From assembly GCF_022965805.1 (NCBI RefSeq), contig NC_133108.1:44958051-45022050 (forward strand): a stretch of 64,000 nucleotides of DNA. Reading direction: 5' to 3'. The notes beneath the pieces are model-generated. The model saw nothing but the letters and a program-made list of their open reading frames with translations, had not been told where the DNA came from and ran no database searches. The translations under genes were made by a program, and so were the position numbers. Shown here piece after piece: positions 1-11,381 of this stretch. Numbering within the stretch: position 1 is the first letter of the stretch; the number at the start of each line of letters is the position of its first letter. The DNA comes from Primulina eburnea (lineage: Eukaryota; Streptophyta; Magnoliopsida; Lamiales; Gesneriaceae).

Positions 1-1041
1 GATAAGCGCATACATATACAAAAATGAACAAACAAACAAAATAGTAGCCTGACCTCGTAAAAGGAACCCGACTAACAACTTGAAAGCAAAAGTATTCGAA
101 GGATTTACACACATATAAAGTTAGTGTGTATCTTCCACAGTGAACTGACTATTGAGATATATATAAAAAAATAACATTTTTTTTACCATCTAATAAAACG
201 ATTGCCTCTTGGTAGGTAGCAGAGAGAGTGGCATAAATTGCAGCAAAGTATATTTGAAAATTTGCATTGGAGACTCGGAGAAGTTTAAGTTTATCTTTTT
301 TCCTTCTTTTTCAAATTCGGAGTAAAAATACATAGCTCATTGGAAGACTGTTCACATCAAAAAAAAAAAAAATCAACGACCTAAAGCAATGAACTGAATC
401 ACCAAATTGTAATGTAATGAAGTATAAATTTTTCTAGTTCTACATCTTTAAAACAATGATTACAAACTCCATGCATGTTACTTATTTCCATTTATGCCAA
501 TGATATCTATGCCACAAAAATATTAATGCATTCAAAATAATCACATAACTGTATTTATTTATTCCTTTAATTCTTTTACGCAGACAATTTCATAATCTTA
601 ATAAATTGCAAGTGATAGCGAAACGACAACGGCAACCAGATTCCCAACAACAACGTGGCATATAATAACGTTGATCTTTCTTTAAGACTAGGTTTGCCCT
701 TTTATGACATGTTAAGACTAGAAGATGAGATTAGCCCTAATTGCACGCACAATACACATCATTTTTTTGGTTTGTTTTTATCGGGTATTTTATTTTTGTT
801 ATCTTCAATATTCATGGTTTGAATTTGAATAAATTAAATGTTTCTAATAGCTTAAATTAATTAGAGATAATTATTTATGACGAAAAAAATCCTAATTGCA
901 CGCACAATTTATGCACGGAAATATTTTTCCAAGTCATTAATAGATTTTATCATATTTAAAAAAGAGAAACTAATTAATTAAAATTATTATAAAATCAATG
1001 TAAAATTTAGAATCATACGGATTAATCATCCCTATCATTAC
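1..1041. other. AT-rich flank without recognised gene
   Basis: No convincing coding frame on either strand. The part nearest 1041 should include the 3' UTR of the minus-strand transporter that stops at 1042. There are short A and T runs (for example 360-372) but no repeat with recognisable ends. Confidence 0.5.
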
Positions 1042-3218
1042 TCAAACTTTATTCACAACTTCATCCTTGAAATTCAACTTCCCCTCTTGTTCATCAAAAC
1101 CAGCAGCACTTGCCTCAAGATCCACGCATTTATACCACTTGGCGCACATCACATAAACCACAAAATCCACAACAGTTAGCGCTGCAATCAGAAAATAAAA
1201 CTTGTCCATATGCCCCGTGTTCAAATCCTCTGGAATCCAACCAGGCTTGTTATCTTTTGCAGTGATTCCCATTACCATGTTCACCAGCATGCTGCTCACG
1301 AAGTTCCCTAACGAAATCGACGCCATGCACAGCGAGCTCCCGAAGCTCTTGATCCCATCCGGGGCCTGTCCGTTAAAGAATTCCAGCTGCCCCACGTACA
1401 TAAAAACTTCCGAGGCCCCGACTAGAACGTATTGCGGAATCTGCCAGAATATGTGCATTGAGCTGATATGCTCTCCGGGTATCACTTGTTTGAGCCTGCC
1501 GAGTTCTGTTAAGCCTGCAGCGACCATGGCTAGCATGCCGATCACGAGTCCTACGCCCATGCGCTGGAGCTCGGTTAGGCCTTTGGGGTTTCCGCTCAGT
1601 CTGCCGGCCAAAGGGACCAGGATGTGGCTGTATATTCCTGTGCAGATGAGCACGCTGCAGATGTCGAAAGCCGACATGCTGGCTGCAGGGAGGTGGAATT
1701 TTCCGATTTGGGAGTTCATAACTGCACCTTGCTCGACGAATAGTGAGGCCATTTGCGTGAAGATTACCGAGTATATGATCGTGCAGAGCCATATTGGTAG
1801 CATTCGGAAGATACATTTGGCTTCCTCGATTTGTGTTACTGTACAGAGGCGCCAGGGGTCAGCAGGGCCCAAGCGATCTTCTTCTGTCTCTATTGCTGCC
1901 TTATCAAGACACCTGAAAAAAATGATGTTTTATAAAACTTTTAAGTTCTAGAGGTACAAAATGATTCTAGCCAACAAGAATATGAGTGTTTGAAAAATCT
2001 TAGTGAGATCAGGTTAAACAATTTTGGCCATCGATGACACTTACGAAAAACCATCGGTATGACAAATTTTTCGACTTCCTTTGATGCTAGATTCAGTCCC
2101 TTGAACCTCATATAAAGCCTCGCCTTCTCTAAGAGTAGCATTCCATTTCTTGTTTGCAGCAACAAAGACTTGCATAACTCGCGGTATCGGGTTCCCGCAC
2201 GGCTCGACATTCCGGTAACAAGGCGAACCTAGAAGAAATCCTGCCAGTGCCAAAACGGCTGAAGCCGTAGCCGCCCAGAAACCAAGTGTCCACTTCCCAG
2301 TATCCTCATAATACACTAATACAGTGTTTGAAAACAGAGAGCCGGTGTTGAGAGCAAAGTAGAAGTAGCAAAAGAAAGAGGCTCTAGACTTTCTCTGTTT
2401 CGGATTTGACTCATCAAATTGATCGGCTCCTAAGGTGGCAACTGTGGGCTGGTGGCCACCGTAGCCAAATGCCACCATGTATATAGCCAAGTGGAATACA
2501 GCGGAACCGTATGTAACGGCCGGCACGCAAATTTGCTTGCCATCTCCACAGCCCTCAGGCTTTAGCAATAAAGTCCAGGATGACAAGGATACAAGCACCA
2601 AGCCCTGGAATTTCGAAATTTTTGAGATAGATCATAACTTTTTTAATGAATTATTTTATTTCAATGATAATAATATATGTTACCACGACAAATATGCATT
2701 GAAAAATTGCACAGGTGAGGTAACGGCCCCAGTATGAATCGCTGAGAAATGCTCCTATTAAAGAGCACAAATAAACAGTGCCGGTCCATTTGCTGACATT
2801 ATTTGCGGCAGAAGCATTGTCTTGTTCAAGAACTCGAGTTAAGAACAAGACCAAGTTAACCCCAACAGCAAAGAAAGCTAGAGTTGCGAGGCCTTGATTT
2901 ACTGCACCGTCGAAAGAGTCGAATTTATATAAAAAAATAAATTAAACGGTAAAATCCGCGGATTCAATGAAAAGGAAATTAACCTAGCAAAATAAATGCT
3001 GCGCCCCAGCCTCCTTTTGAAGTGTTCTTGCTGATAAATAGTTTATAACAACCAGCCTTTTTTCCATTATCTTCGCTATTTACGGGACGCGACTCTTGAA
3101 CTTTTGGTGCTCCAGTTCCCTGAAAGATCAGAATATAAATTAATGATAACATATACTTAAAATTTAGACAAAAAGATCATTAAAGGGATGTGGTTATAAC
3201 CTTTAGTGCAGTTTCCAT
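1042..3218 (-). CDS. NRT1/PTR family (NPF7-type) transporter
   Basis: Multi-pass proton-coupled transporter of the NPF/POT family; NPF7 members move nitrate across the plasma membrane. Coding exons on the minus strand: 3218-3201, 3119-2984, 2901-2684, 2604-2045 and 1912-1042. They sum to 1803 nt (600 residues) with GT-AG borders. The 218-nt and roughly 550-nt exons are typical of NPF genes. Recognisable stretches are NQGLATLAFF in helix 1, GAFLSDSYWGRY, GADQFDE, the central FRMLPIWLCTIIYS and VGQLEFFNGQAPDG near the end. Helix 1 lacks the ExxE[R/K] proton motif of most NPFs, as in NPF7.2 and NPF7.3. The GGHQP and YYEDTGKW segments look most like NPF7.1, but this is by eye. The first coding exon is only 18 nt (METALK); a longer N-terminus further upstream is not excluded. 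No frame defect is seen. Confidence 0.9.
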
Positions 3219-5775
3219 GATCAAGGCAAGGGAGTCAATTGGAGTGAATCAAAGATTTCTCTGTAATAATGGACATGAAATGATCATTATTAGATATACA
3301 TGCAGTGTCAAATCCAAGATTATTAAGTTTTCAACAAATCAAAATATTCGGTCAGATGAATATATATGTTACATGGAGTTTTGTTGTGCCTTAAATGGAA
3401 AGAAGCAGGAAACTGCTCTTGAAGAAGCTTGGCAAACAAATGCACATTTATACACAAACATAGCAGCAAGATTGGAATTTGGGTAATTTCCATTATTATA
3501 TTTTGTGGAGACATGATAATTTTTTACCTAAACAAGGAGATGCTGGTGGACAAATACAAGGTTAAGAGTGCAACAGGAGTTGGGGCCATAAAATGTGCCA
3601 CTTTCTCGGATAGTTTTCGAATATTTAAGTGGATTTACACAGTTTCATGAAGAGGAAACCACTGTGTTTCTCATCTTTAAGTGGACATCGCGTTGATTTT
3701 GCTAATAATCAACGCGATGGGTGAAACTATTAATCACGCTTCAGTTTTATCTTCTGACCAATAATTTATCTTTCACATCGATTATTGTTGTTTTCAAAAG
3801 AAACTTTTACATCATCCGTTGTAGAATAAAGTAACATAACTAAAAAAAAACAAAGGAAACTCATTTAAAGTGTCAACTTGACATACTTTTAGAGGTAAAA
3901 TTATCGACAATAATATCATATTTTCCAAAATTTTATTTTTGATGCATAAAATTGCTATTCATTCAGGATATCTCGAGTCGTGGTGGTCTGTAAGTAAGAT
4001 TTTATTAATATTATATTAGTTTCGAAAAACTTATTTCGACATATGTCAGTGCTACATGTATTGTCAATTATATTCTACAAGCAGTCTCCCATTCAAAATT
4101 TACTTATATAAGACCTAACAGAAATTTTCTGCAAGTTTATAAAAATACACGACAATTTGATCAATTAGATCATTTTTTTTAAAAAAAGAATCACTCAAAT
4201 TTATGCTTAAGAATTTAAAGAACCATAAAGTATTATCTTTGAAAAAATAATCACTCAACAAAGCAATTAAATGATAATAATTAATAAAACGATCTGAAAT
4301 TAACAAATGATCTATATGAAGACAATTTGCTCGATGTGTGAAAACTATATATACTTGTGTTATCAATTTTATGCCCATGATAAAACAACCTTATTATCCC
4401 GAATCACATTCACTTGAAACACAATATATCACTCTATTAAATACATTCTTAAATCATAAAATTTTACGAAATAAAAAACCAAAATAAAAACCATGAAACT
4501 GACAGAAAATATAAAAGCTGGCGATGGTGAAAGATGAACTTGTCGACAACTGGTTTAATATTTCTTTTTTAACAGCGAAGTCCAATCGTTTTCATTCATC
4601 ATAAGCACTGTCCATGCACGGTTTTCTTACAATATATCCAACAAATATTTAATTTTTACAGATATGTGGCATAAAAAAAATTCAATATAAGATTGATTTA
4701 CCTTTTCCTGAATTTGACGAGAGATAGAACAAGGAGCTCTGGTATGGTACCGGATTCGAGGGAAGGTGAAGATCTCGCGTCGATGATCAACGGTGGTGAT
4801 GTTTGCCGGAAAATCACTCCACTCAAAACAAAGAATTCAAAACCAGTGATACTTGTTGTCATTTATGGTGCAAAAGAGAGAAAAAAATCAACTTTTTTTA
4901 ACTTAGCTGTTTGACGTAGACAAATTCTGAAACTTTAATCTTAAATGTATTGTTGAATCCAAGTATCTCAAGAAGTAATCAAAGAGAAAGAACCCTTTCG
5001 TCTGGAACAATTTTCAGAGCAAGTATATTTCGAACCAGAATATGAATGAATCTTTAAACGAGATTGGTATTTTAAAGAGTTTTTGATATAACAAAATTCC
5101 TATCAAGCTCCTATCTTCACTCAGTTTCTCAGGTTCCAGTTTGAATCTTTCAAACTCTTGGGTGACACTTGGACTAGGTCTTTACAAGAAATAGGGAATC
5201 ACAAAGTTAAAAGAAAAAAAAAATTATTTGAATTTATTTTAATGTTTTATAAATACCATATTATCATACAAGAATACCAAAATTTAATATTCCAAAACAT
5301 CCAATTTCTCCCGAGGAATACATGAAAAAATGAATTATCTGTACTATTTTTACTATATTATATGGAATACACAACGTATATTCTCCCATATTTCCAAGAG
5401 CTAATCAATATTCGACTCATAAAATTTAGTTCCACATTAGAAGGCTTAAAAATAGATTATTTATTTATTTATTAAAATTTTTTTTGCTTAGTATACCATC
5501 TTATATCTTTATAAAAACTTGAATGAGAATGAATATTTATTTATTTAATATTTCATTTTATTCATATATATTGTAATTATATATTTTTTTACTGGACAAT
5601 TTTGTATCTCAATTTCTAGCTAGTTGATACAAAACCATGTCAATCTTATTCGAAGTTAGATACAAGATTTGTTCCAATCTTATCTAAGTTCAAATTATTA
5701 TCAATTATGACATAAAAAATTAAAAATAATTAAATTTTCATATTTAAATAATTATTGGAATCGATCATTAGAAGG
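3219..5775. other. Intergenic region, no gene recognised
   Basis: AT-rich sequence with only short frames lacking family similarity, including 3190-3650 and 4693-4914. It should contain the promoter of the minus-strand transporter. The one structural item is a perfect 13-bp inverted repeat at 3686-3719, listed separately. Confidence 0.5.
3686..3719. repeat. Perfect 13-bp inverted repeat
   Basis: CATCGCGTTGATT at 3686-3698 is repeated as its exact reverse complement at 3707-3719 with an 8-nt loop. It lies about 470 bp upstream of the transporter start. It could be a hairpin, a protein-binding palindrome or a relic of a small inverted-repeat element. Confidence 0.7.
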
Positions 5776-6099
<324 letters not shown>

Positions 6100-6179
6100 C
6101 CACTTCCATATTTTTAGCACTGTTTGATTTAATTTAATTTAAATATCAAAGAGCAGAACTGATTACAAAAAAAATTAGT

Positions 6180-6290
6180 TTTTTATTGTGACGGTTTTTG
6201 GTTTAACCGTCGCCATTTAAAAAATCGGCTGACGGCCGTATCTATTAGCGACGGTTTTTCTCAAATCCGTCACAAATTGTCTATAAAAAA
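6180..6290. repeat. Possible MITE remnant with GACGGTTTT inverted motifs
   Basis: The block opens with GTGACGGTTTTTGG, contains AACCGTCGCC and GCGACGGTTTTTC, and closes with AAATCCGTCACA. The outer ends are imperfect inverted repeats, as in small non-autonomous DNA elements. No target-site duplication was confirmed and the element family is not identified. Confidence 0.4.
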
Positions 6291-6720
6291 AATAGAAATC
6301 GCCCGGTATCCCAACTGATTTCTCTGCGCATGCACAATGCGACATGTGTCTTCTACGATCAGATTGTAAGTTTGTTGTAGATTAATACATAGTTTAATTT
6401 CAATTAAAAAAAAATACATAGTTTAATTTGTTTTTATTGCATGTTATTTAGAAATTAAATAATATATATTGCATGTTTGTTATTAAAATATTATATAATT
6501 TAAATGTTCAATTAATTGTCAACCATAAAATTATTAAATTTGTCAACTTATGTTGTTGAATGAAATAGTTCACTGTATTCAAATTATTAAACTCGACTAG
6601 GTTTGACATATAAAAATATTTAGAATTAAATTCGAACCCAACTAATATTGATATTCCTAATAATTTTGAATTATATTAAGACTAATATCAAATATCAATT
6701 AAAAAATAATTAATTTTCAG

Positions 6721-7869
6721 AATCTCGACAGACCCAACAGCAAACATCTACCGCGCTCCTCTGAAACCCATTCAGTTCAGGTCTGTATCTAGTCTGTAGG
6801 CTGTGTTCCCCCTTGAATGGAAGGATTTATGTAGAAAAAATAGTGAAAATGAGTGTAATTTTTACTCCATTAGCTTTGTGGGAAAATTTTGGGGGAAGAA
6901 CTGGCTATTTGTTGCTAATTTCAGGAGTGTTTATGTGGTTGATAAAGTTGAAGAATTGGATGCATTATTCTAGTGTTTGGGTTTTAGTGCAAGTTGTTTG
7001 CTATGGACGTGCTCAAATTCACGGATTTGACTGTTAGTTTCCCTCCTTTCGCTTTCCTAAGTATCAGTATTGTTGGGTTGGAGGATTAGAGAACTGGGAA
7101 GACTGGAAAAAAAATTAACTAATTGAAATTTGATGAGATAGGACTTAGAAGTATTGAGTTTGATTTTGAGAGCTCAAGTTACATTTTTTGGAAAATGAGG
7201 TGTACCTCTTTGAGTAAGTTTTGTTTGTGCGTTACTAACTGGTAAATGTAATTTATTTAACTGTGTTGGTTCATTGGGTAATTTTTCATGCTAATGAAGA
7301 AGGAAAAGTAATGTATTAGCTGTCGGTGGGGAACTTCGCTAAGAAAACTATGCACACGATGACACTAAATCTAGTTCATTTGGTTAGATAGCCCTAATCA
7401 CCATTTGTTTAGTGAGGGGATATGTTTACGTTTTCTTAAAGGGTGGTAATGTTTTTAAAAATAAAGATAGATGGTCCATGTAACCGTGGCCAAAGTTTTT
7501 TTCCCAGTTTAGACCGCTTTAGTTGACTTGGATGGAGTAGATGAATCAGATTGTTTTCGTCTTGTGGAAGTTTTGTATGAAAATATAATCCGGACTTGCT
7601 TTGTATTATAGCAATGGGAAGTGTTCATTATACCAATGGGTACATATTCAAATAGTTTTAATTAAAAAATGCATAAAACCGTGTTCGACGATAATGCCTG
7701 ATTCAGCTTGACCAGCTGCCAAATAATGACTTTTTTAGTTTCTTAATGGTAATCATCTCATCTTCATCCTACTATCTGGGATTTGTCTTCATGCTTCTGA
7801 AACGTAGTTTTTGGTCTTTTTGGCAAATTGGTTCTAATTAGACTTTATTTCATAGGTTTGCACTTGAAA
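6721..7869 (+). promoter_or_regulatory. Probable 5' UTR exon and first intron of MOD1
   Basis: The enoyl-ACP reductase start codon at 7870 sits 15 nt after an acceptor-like TTTCATAG (7848-7855). This implies an untranslated first exon upstream. A candidate exon ends at CAGTTCAG|GTCTGTATC (about 6780). The intervening 1.07 kb is T-rich and intron-like. The frame at 6813-7037 within it has no recognisable similarity. Confidence 0.45.
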
Positions 7870-10687
7870 ATGGCAGCTGCTGCAGCTTCCAGCATTCAGA
7901 TCACGACATTGAAACCAGCTCTTTTCCAAGCAAGAAATTTTTTTAGAGGTAGTCTGGCAAAAGTTGGCACTGATTCCCAAGAAGCCCCCTTGTCCAGGTT
8001 ATTACCCAGTATATCATCAGGACAATATCTCAGACGCACCCTCACATCATCTCCTGCAAGATTTGACAAAGTAATCACCAAGGCATCGTCTGAAGCTGGT
8101 GAAAATAAGCTTGCTTCTGGATTGCCGATTGATTTGAAAGGTTTATTATTTTTTTCTTCTAACTTAGAATAGTTTTAGCATGAAGATATCATACAACCAC
8201 ATGATTCATTTTGGCTTCTATAAGTTATTAGCTATGATTTGTAGGCCATGTCAGACAAGGTTCTATAAGCAATGTAAAGGTTTTATGAAATAAATTCAGT
8301 GAAAAGGTCTATGATTATAAAATAGAGTGAACACAATCACAAAAATTTTGAAAGGGACCCGGTAACAGTAGTATTTTTTAACTAGAGAATCTGGATCATC
8401 TGAATGAAAGTGCTGGAGAAAGCAGGCATGGATTCTGGTTATGGTTCTTAGATTTTGTTGTTAATTTTATAAACTGAATTCATGTTCATCCGAAAAATGG
8501 AATCAAGTGATGAAGATTTTTTGATGAGTAAGATCATTTATGTGATGTTACAGGATATTATATATTAGGGATTACCTGGTATGTAAATGCTGCTTGTAGG
8601 TAAGAGGGCATTTATTGCTGGTGTAGCTGATGATAATGGATATGGTTGGGCTATTGCAAAATCATTGGCCGCAGCTGGAGCTGAAATTCTCCTTGGCACG
8701 TGGGTGCCAGTAAGTTTATGCCTAAATTCCACAACTGCATTATTTTGCAAGTACAATTTCTTGAGTTTTGAACTGATTGTGGAGTTTGCCACGCAGGCAC
8801 TGAACATATTTGAAACAAGTCTACGTCGTGGGAAGTTCGATGAATCACGCGTGTATAATTTTTAACTTACATTATGTTAATGGTTTATTTGTATTTTCCA
8901 TGTGGCAAAGTGCAAAGATTCTTATGCAGGCTGCCTGATGGTTCTTTGATGGAGATCACCAAAGTCTATGCATTAGATGCGGTTTTTGACACTCCAGAAG
9001 ATGTTCCTGAAGATGTAATTTCTACATATGTAACTTAAGTATTACTAACATATATTTTTAAAAAAACGTTGTTTAACTCTGTTACTTTGTTCCATGTCCC
9101 CTTATGCAGATAAAAACAAATAAACGTTATGCAGGATCAAGTAATTGGACTGTCATGGTACAATTTATGGTTTTGCCACCTTTTATTCTTAAATTTACCC
9201 TGCACGAGGCTGTCATTTTGACGGATTCAGTTATAAGAACAGCCAGTATTGTCTTTGATTTTAAAACTTTCTTGGGGTTGTAAACACATGCCGATTGTTA
9301 TTCTCGTGGTTCATAGTACGACATCCCTTGTCAATATATGTGCGTTGACGAGTCTTGAATCATGAAAAGAATTATTTATTCAAAAAATTACGTATGTTGT
9401 GGATTTGCTTATTACCAATTGTTGTCTCGAAATGGAGGTTGCTAATCTCAAAGTAATGCTTTGAAATTTTATCACAGGAAGTAGCAGAATGTGTGAGACA
9501 TGATTTTGGCAGCATTGACATTCTTGTTCACTCTCTAGCTAATGGGCCAGAGGTATTGATTGACTCATGAGCATTATGCGGGATATTATTTGTTGGCTTC
9601 TTTAACAAAACCATTAAAAACTAGGTTACAAAGCCTCTGCTCGAAACCTCAAGAAAGGGATATCTTGCCGCAATATCTGCATCGAGTTACTCTTATGTTT
9701 CCTTACTAAAGCATTTCCTTCCACTTATCAATCCAGGCATGACTTTTTCAAGAATACTAGCTATTATTTATGTGATGATTATTTGGCCATATAATTTCAT
9801 CAAGACTTGGTATTTGAATTTAAATGATGGTTTTGCTGCAGGTGGTTCTTCACTTTCTCTAACGTATATTGCGTCTGAAAGAATCATCCCAGGGTATATA
9901 TACATTTTCAAAATATCTAATCTGGCTATGGCCTTATTTCAAGTGTGATAATCCTGTAGATAGCTTTTAATCATAAATATGGAACAGGTACGGAGGTGGA
10001 ATGAGCTCTGCAAAAGCAGCACTAGAGAGTGATACAAGGGTGCTTTTACTAAAAATAAATAGTTACTTTAGTTTGTTTTTTTATTAAAATTTCATTGATT
10101 TCTTCAGGTGATTGCATTTGAAGCAGGAAGGAAACACAGAGTCAGGGTTAACACAATATCTGCAGGTATTTGTCTATCGCATTTTTTTTCCTATCATAGC
10201 AATTTACATAAGCAAACTCCCTGACAATTTGTTGGGGAGCCATGTGGGATGTGTAATATAAACAGTTGTGCAGAGAACTTCATATGCTTGTAATTTACGT
10301 ATGCTGATTCTTTTGTCCAAAGTTCAGGCCCATTAAGAAGCCGTGCTGCTAAAGCAATTGGTTTTATTGATATGATGATCGATTACTCCCTGGAAAATGC
10401 CCCTCTTCAGAAAGAATTATCTGCAGGTAAATCAGGAAAATGCCTTCAGTCAGAAAGTACCCATGATTTGTTTCCTTTTGTTCTTTGCATCCACTTTTGC
10501 TTGGAACTAAATATCGTTCTGCACAAATTGGACAGATGAGGTGGGGAACACTGCAGCCTTCTTGGTATCACCACTGGCTTCTGCCATTACAGGCGCAGTC
10601 ATTTATGTCGACAATGGTCTGAATGCAATGGGTGTGGGTGTCGATAGCCCCATATTTAAAGACCTTAACATACCTAAAGCCAGCTAG
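7870..10687 (+). CDS. MOD1: Enoyl-[acyl-carrier-protein] reductase (NADH), plastid
   Basis: Catalyses the last reduction of each plastid fatty-acid elongation cycle (trans-2-enoyl-ACP to acyl-ACP, NADH-dependent; FabI family, short-chain dehydrogenase fold). Coding exons: 7870-8140, 8600-8709, 8797-8852, 8930-9014, 9110-9157, 9478-9552, 9625-9736, 9842-9893, 9988-10039, 10108-10165, 10328-10426 and 10536-10687. They sum to 1170 nt (389 residues), close to the Arabidopsis enzyme as recalled. The first exon gives a Ser/Arg-rich transit peptide. The nucleotide-binding start reads [20 protein letters not shown]. The active-site region has [16 protein letters not shown] and later [11 protein letters not shown], which supplies the catalytic Lys. 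The C-terminus reads [14 protein letters not shown]. Intron 7 (9737-9841) appears to use a GC donor. All phases close, so the gene looks functional. It converges with NSE4. Confidence 0.95.
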
Positions 10688-11381
10688 TCCAAACTATTTG
10701 GAAGCTTATTAGTGGAATATAGAGGATTTTTTGGTCATAACCAGGAATAGCTCGGTTTGCAGCTTGTCTTGTCTCTGTATCTGTCAATTTTTGTTATGAG
10801 CTTGTTGTCCGATGTAATGTAAGTTGAGTTATTAATTCTCCACTGAATTTGCTTCAATTTGTGATAATGACTTGACAAATTTCACTGTATCAGGTTGCAT
10901 TTTTTGTAATGTTCTATGTCATTACATTTTCATTTCTGTAATAGTTACTCTTTCAATTCTCTCATAATTTATATTTAAAAAAACTCTACCAGTGTCATAA
11001 TTTAACTGTATATTAAATCTTTAAAAATTTACACACCATTAGAAAACTAAATATAACATTATATAACCCAGCCAACACAATTGTATACGGTACACATGCA
11101 TAACCAATATATTCTTGACAAAAATTTTATATGATACACATGCATAACCAAAATATGTCAGTCAAAAACAAAATCTATGACATTCTGCAACGTCACTTGC
11201 ACTTACTACAAAAGGCTTTCCTAAATCTAATCCTAAAGAGTAAGAGCAGTACTGCCCAAAAACTACTGGTTACTGCTAGATAAAGTTTTAAGCTTTGCAG
11301 AACTGTACACGCCAAAAGTTTCAGTCCAGGCTGAATTTACAAGGAACCAAGAAATGGCAACCACCACTACATATGTATAGC
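10688..11381. other. Convergent intergenic gap with a short tandem repeat
   Basis: Holds the 3' UTRs of the enoyl-ACP reductase (+) and NSE4 (-). At about 11089-11170 a unit of roughly 45 bp starting TACACATGCATAACCAA is present twice with mismatches. No gene is seen. Confidence 0.55.

Noticed and set aside
1202..1951. 249-residue plus-strand frame
   Set aside because: Antisense shadow of the last NPF exon; no start context or family similarity.
4693..4914. 73-residue frame in the 3.2-5.8 kb gap
   Set aside because: No similarity, ends in low-complexity Lys/Asn sequence; likely chance.
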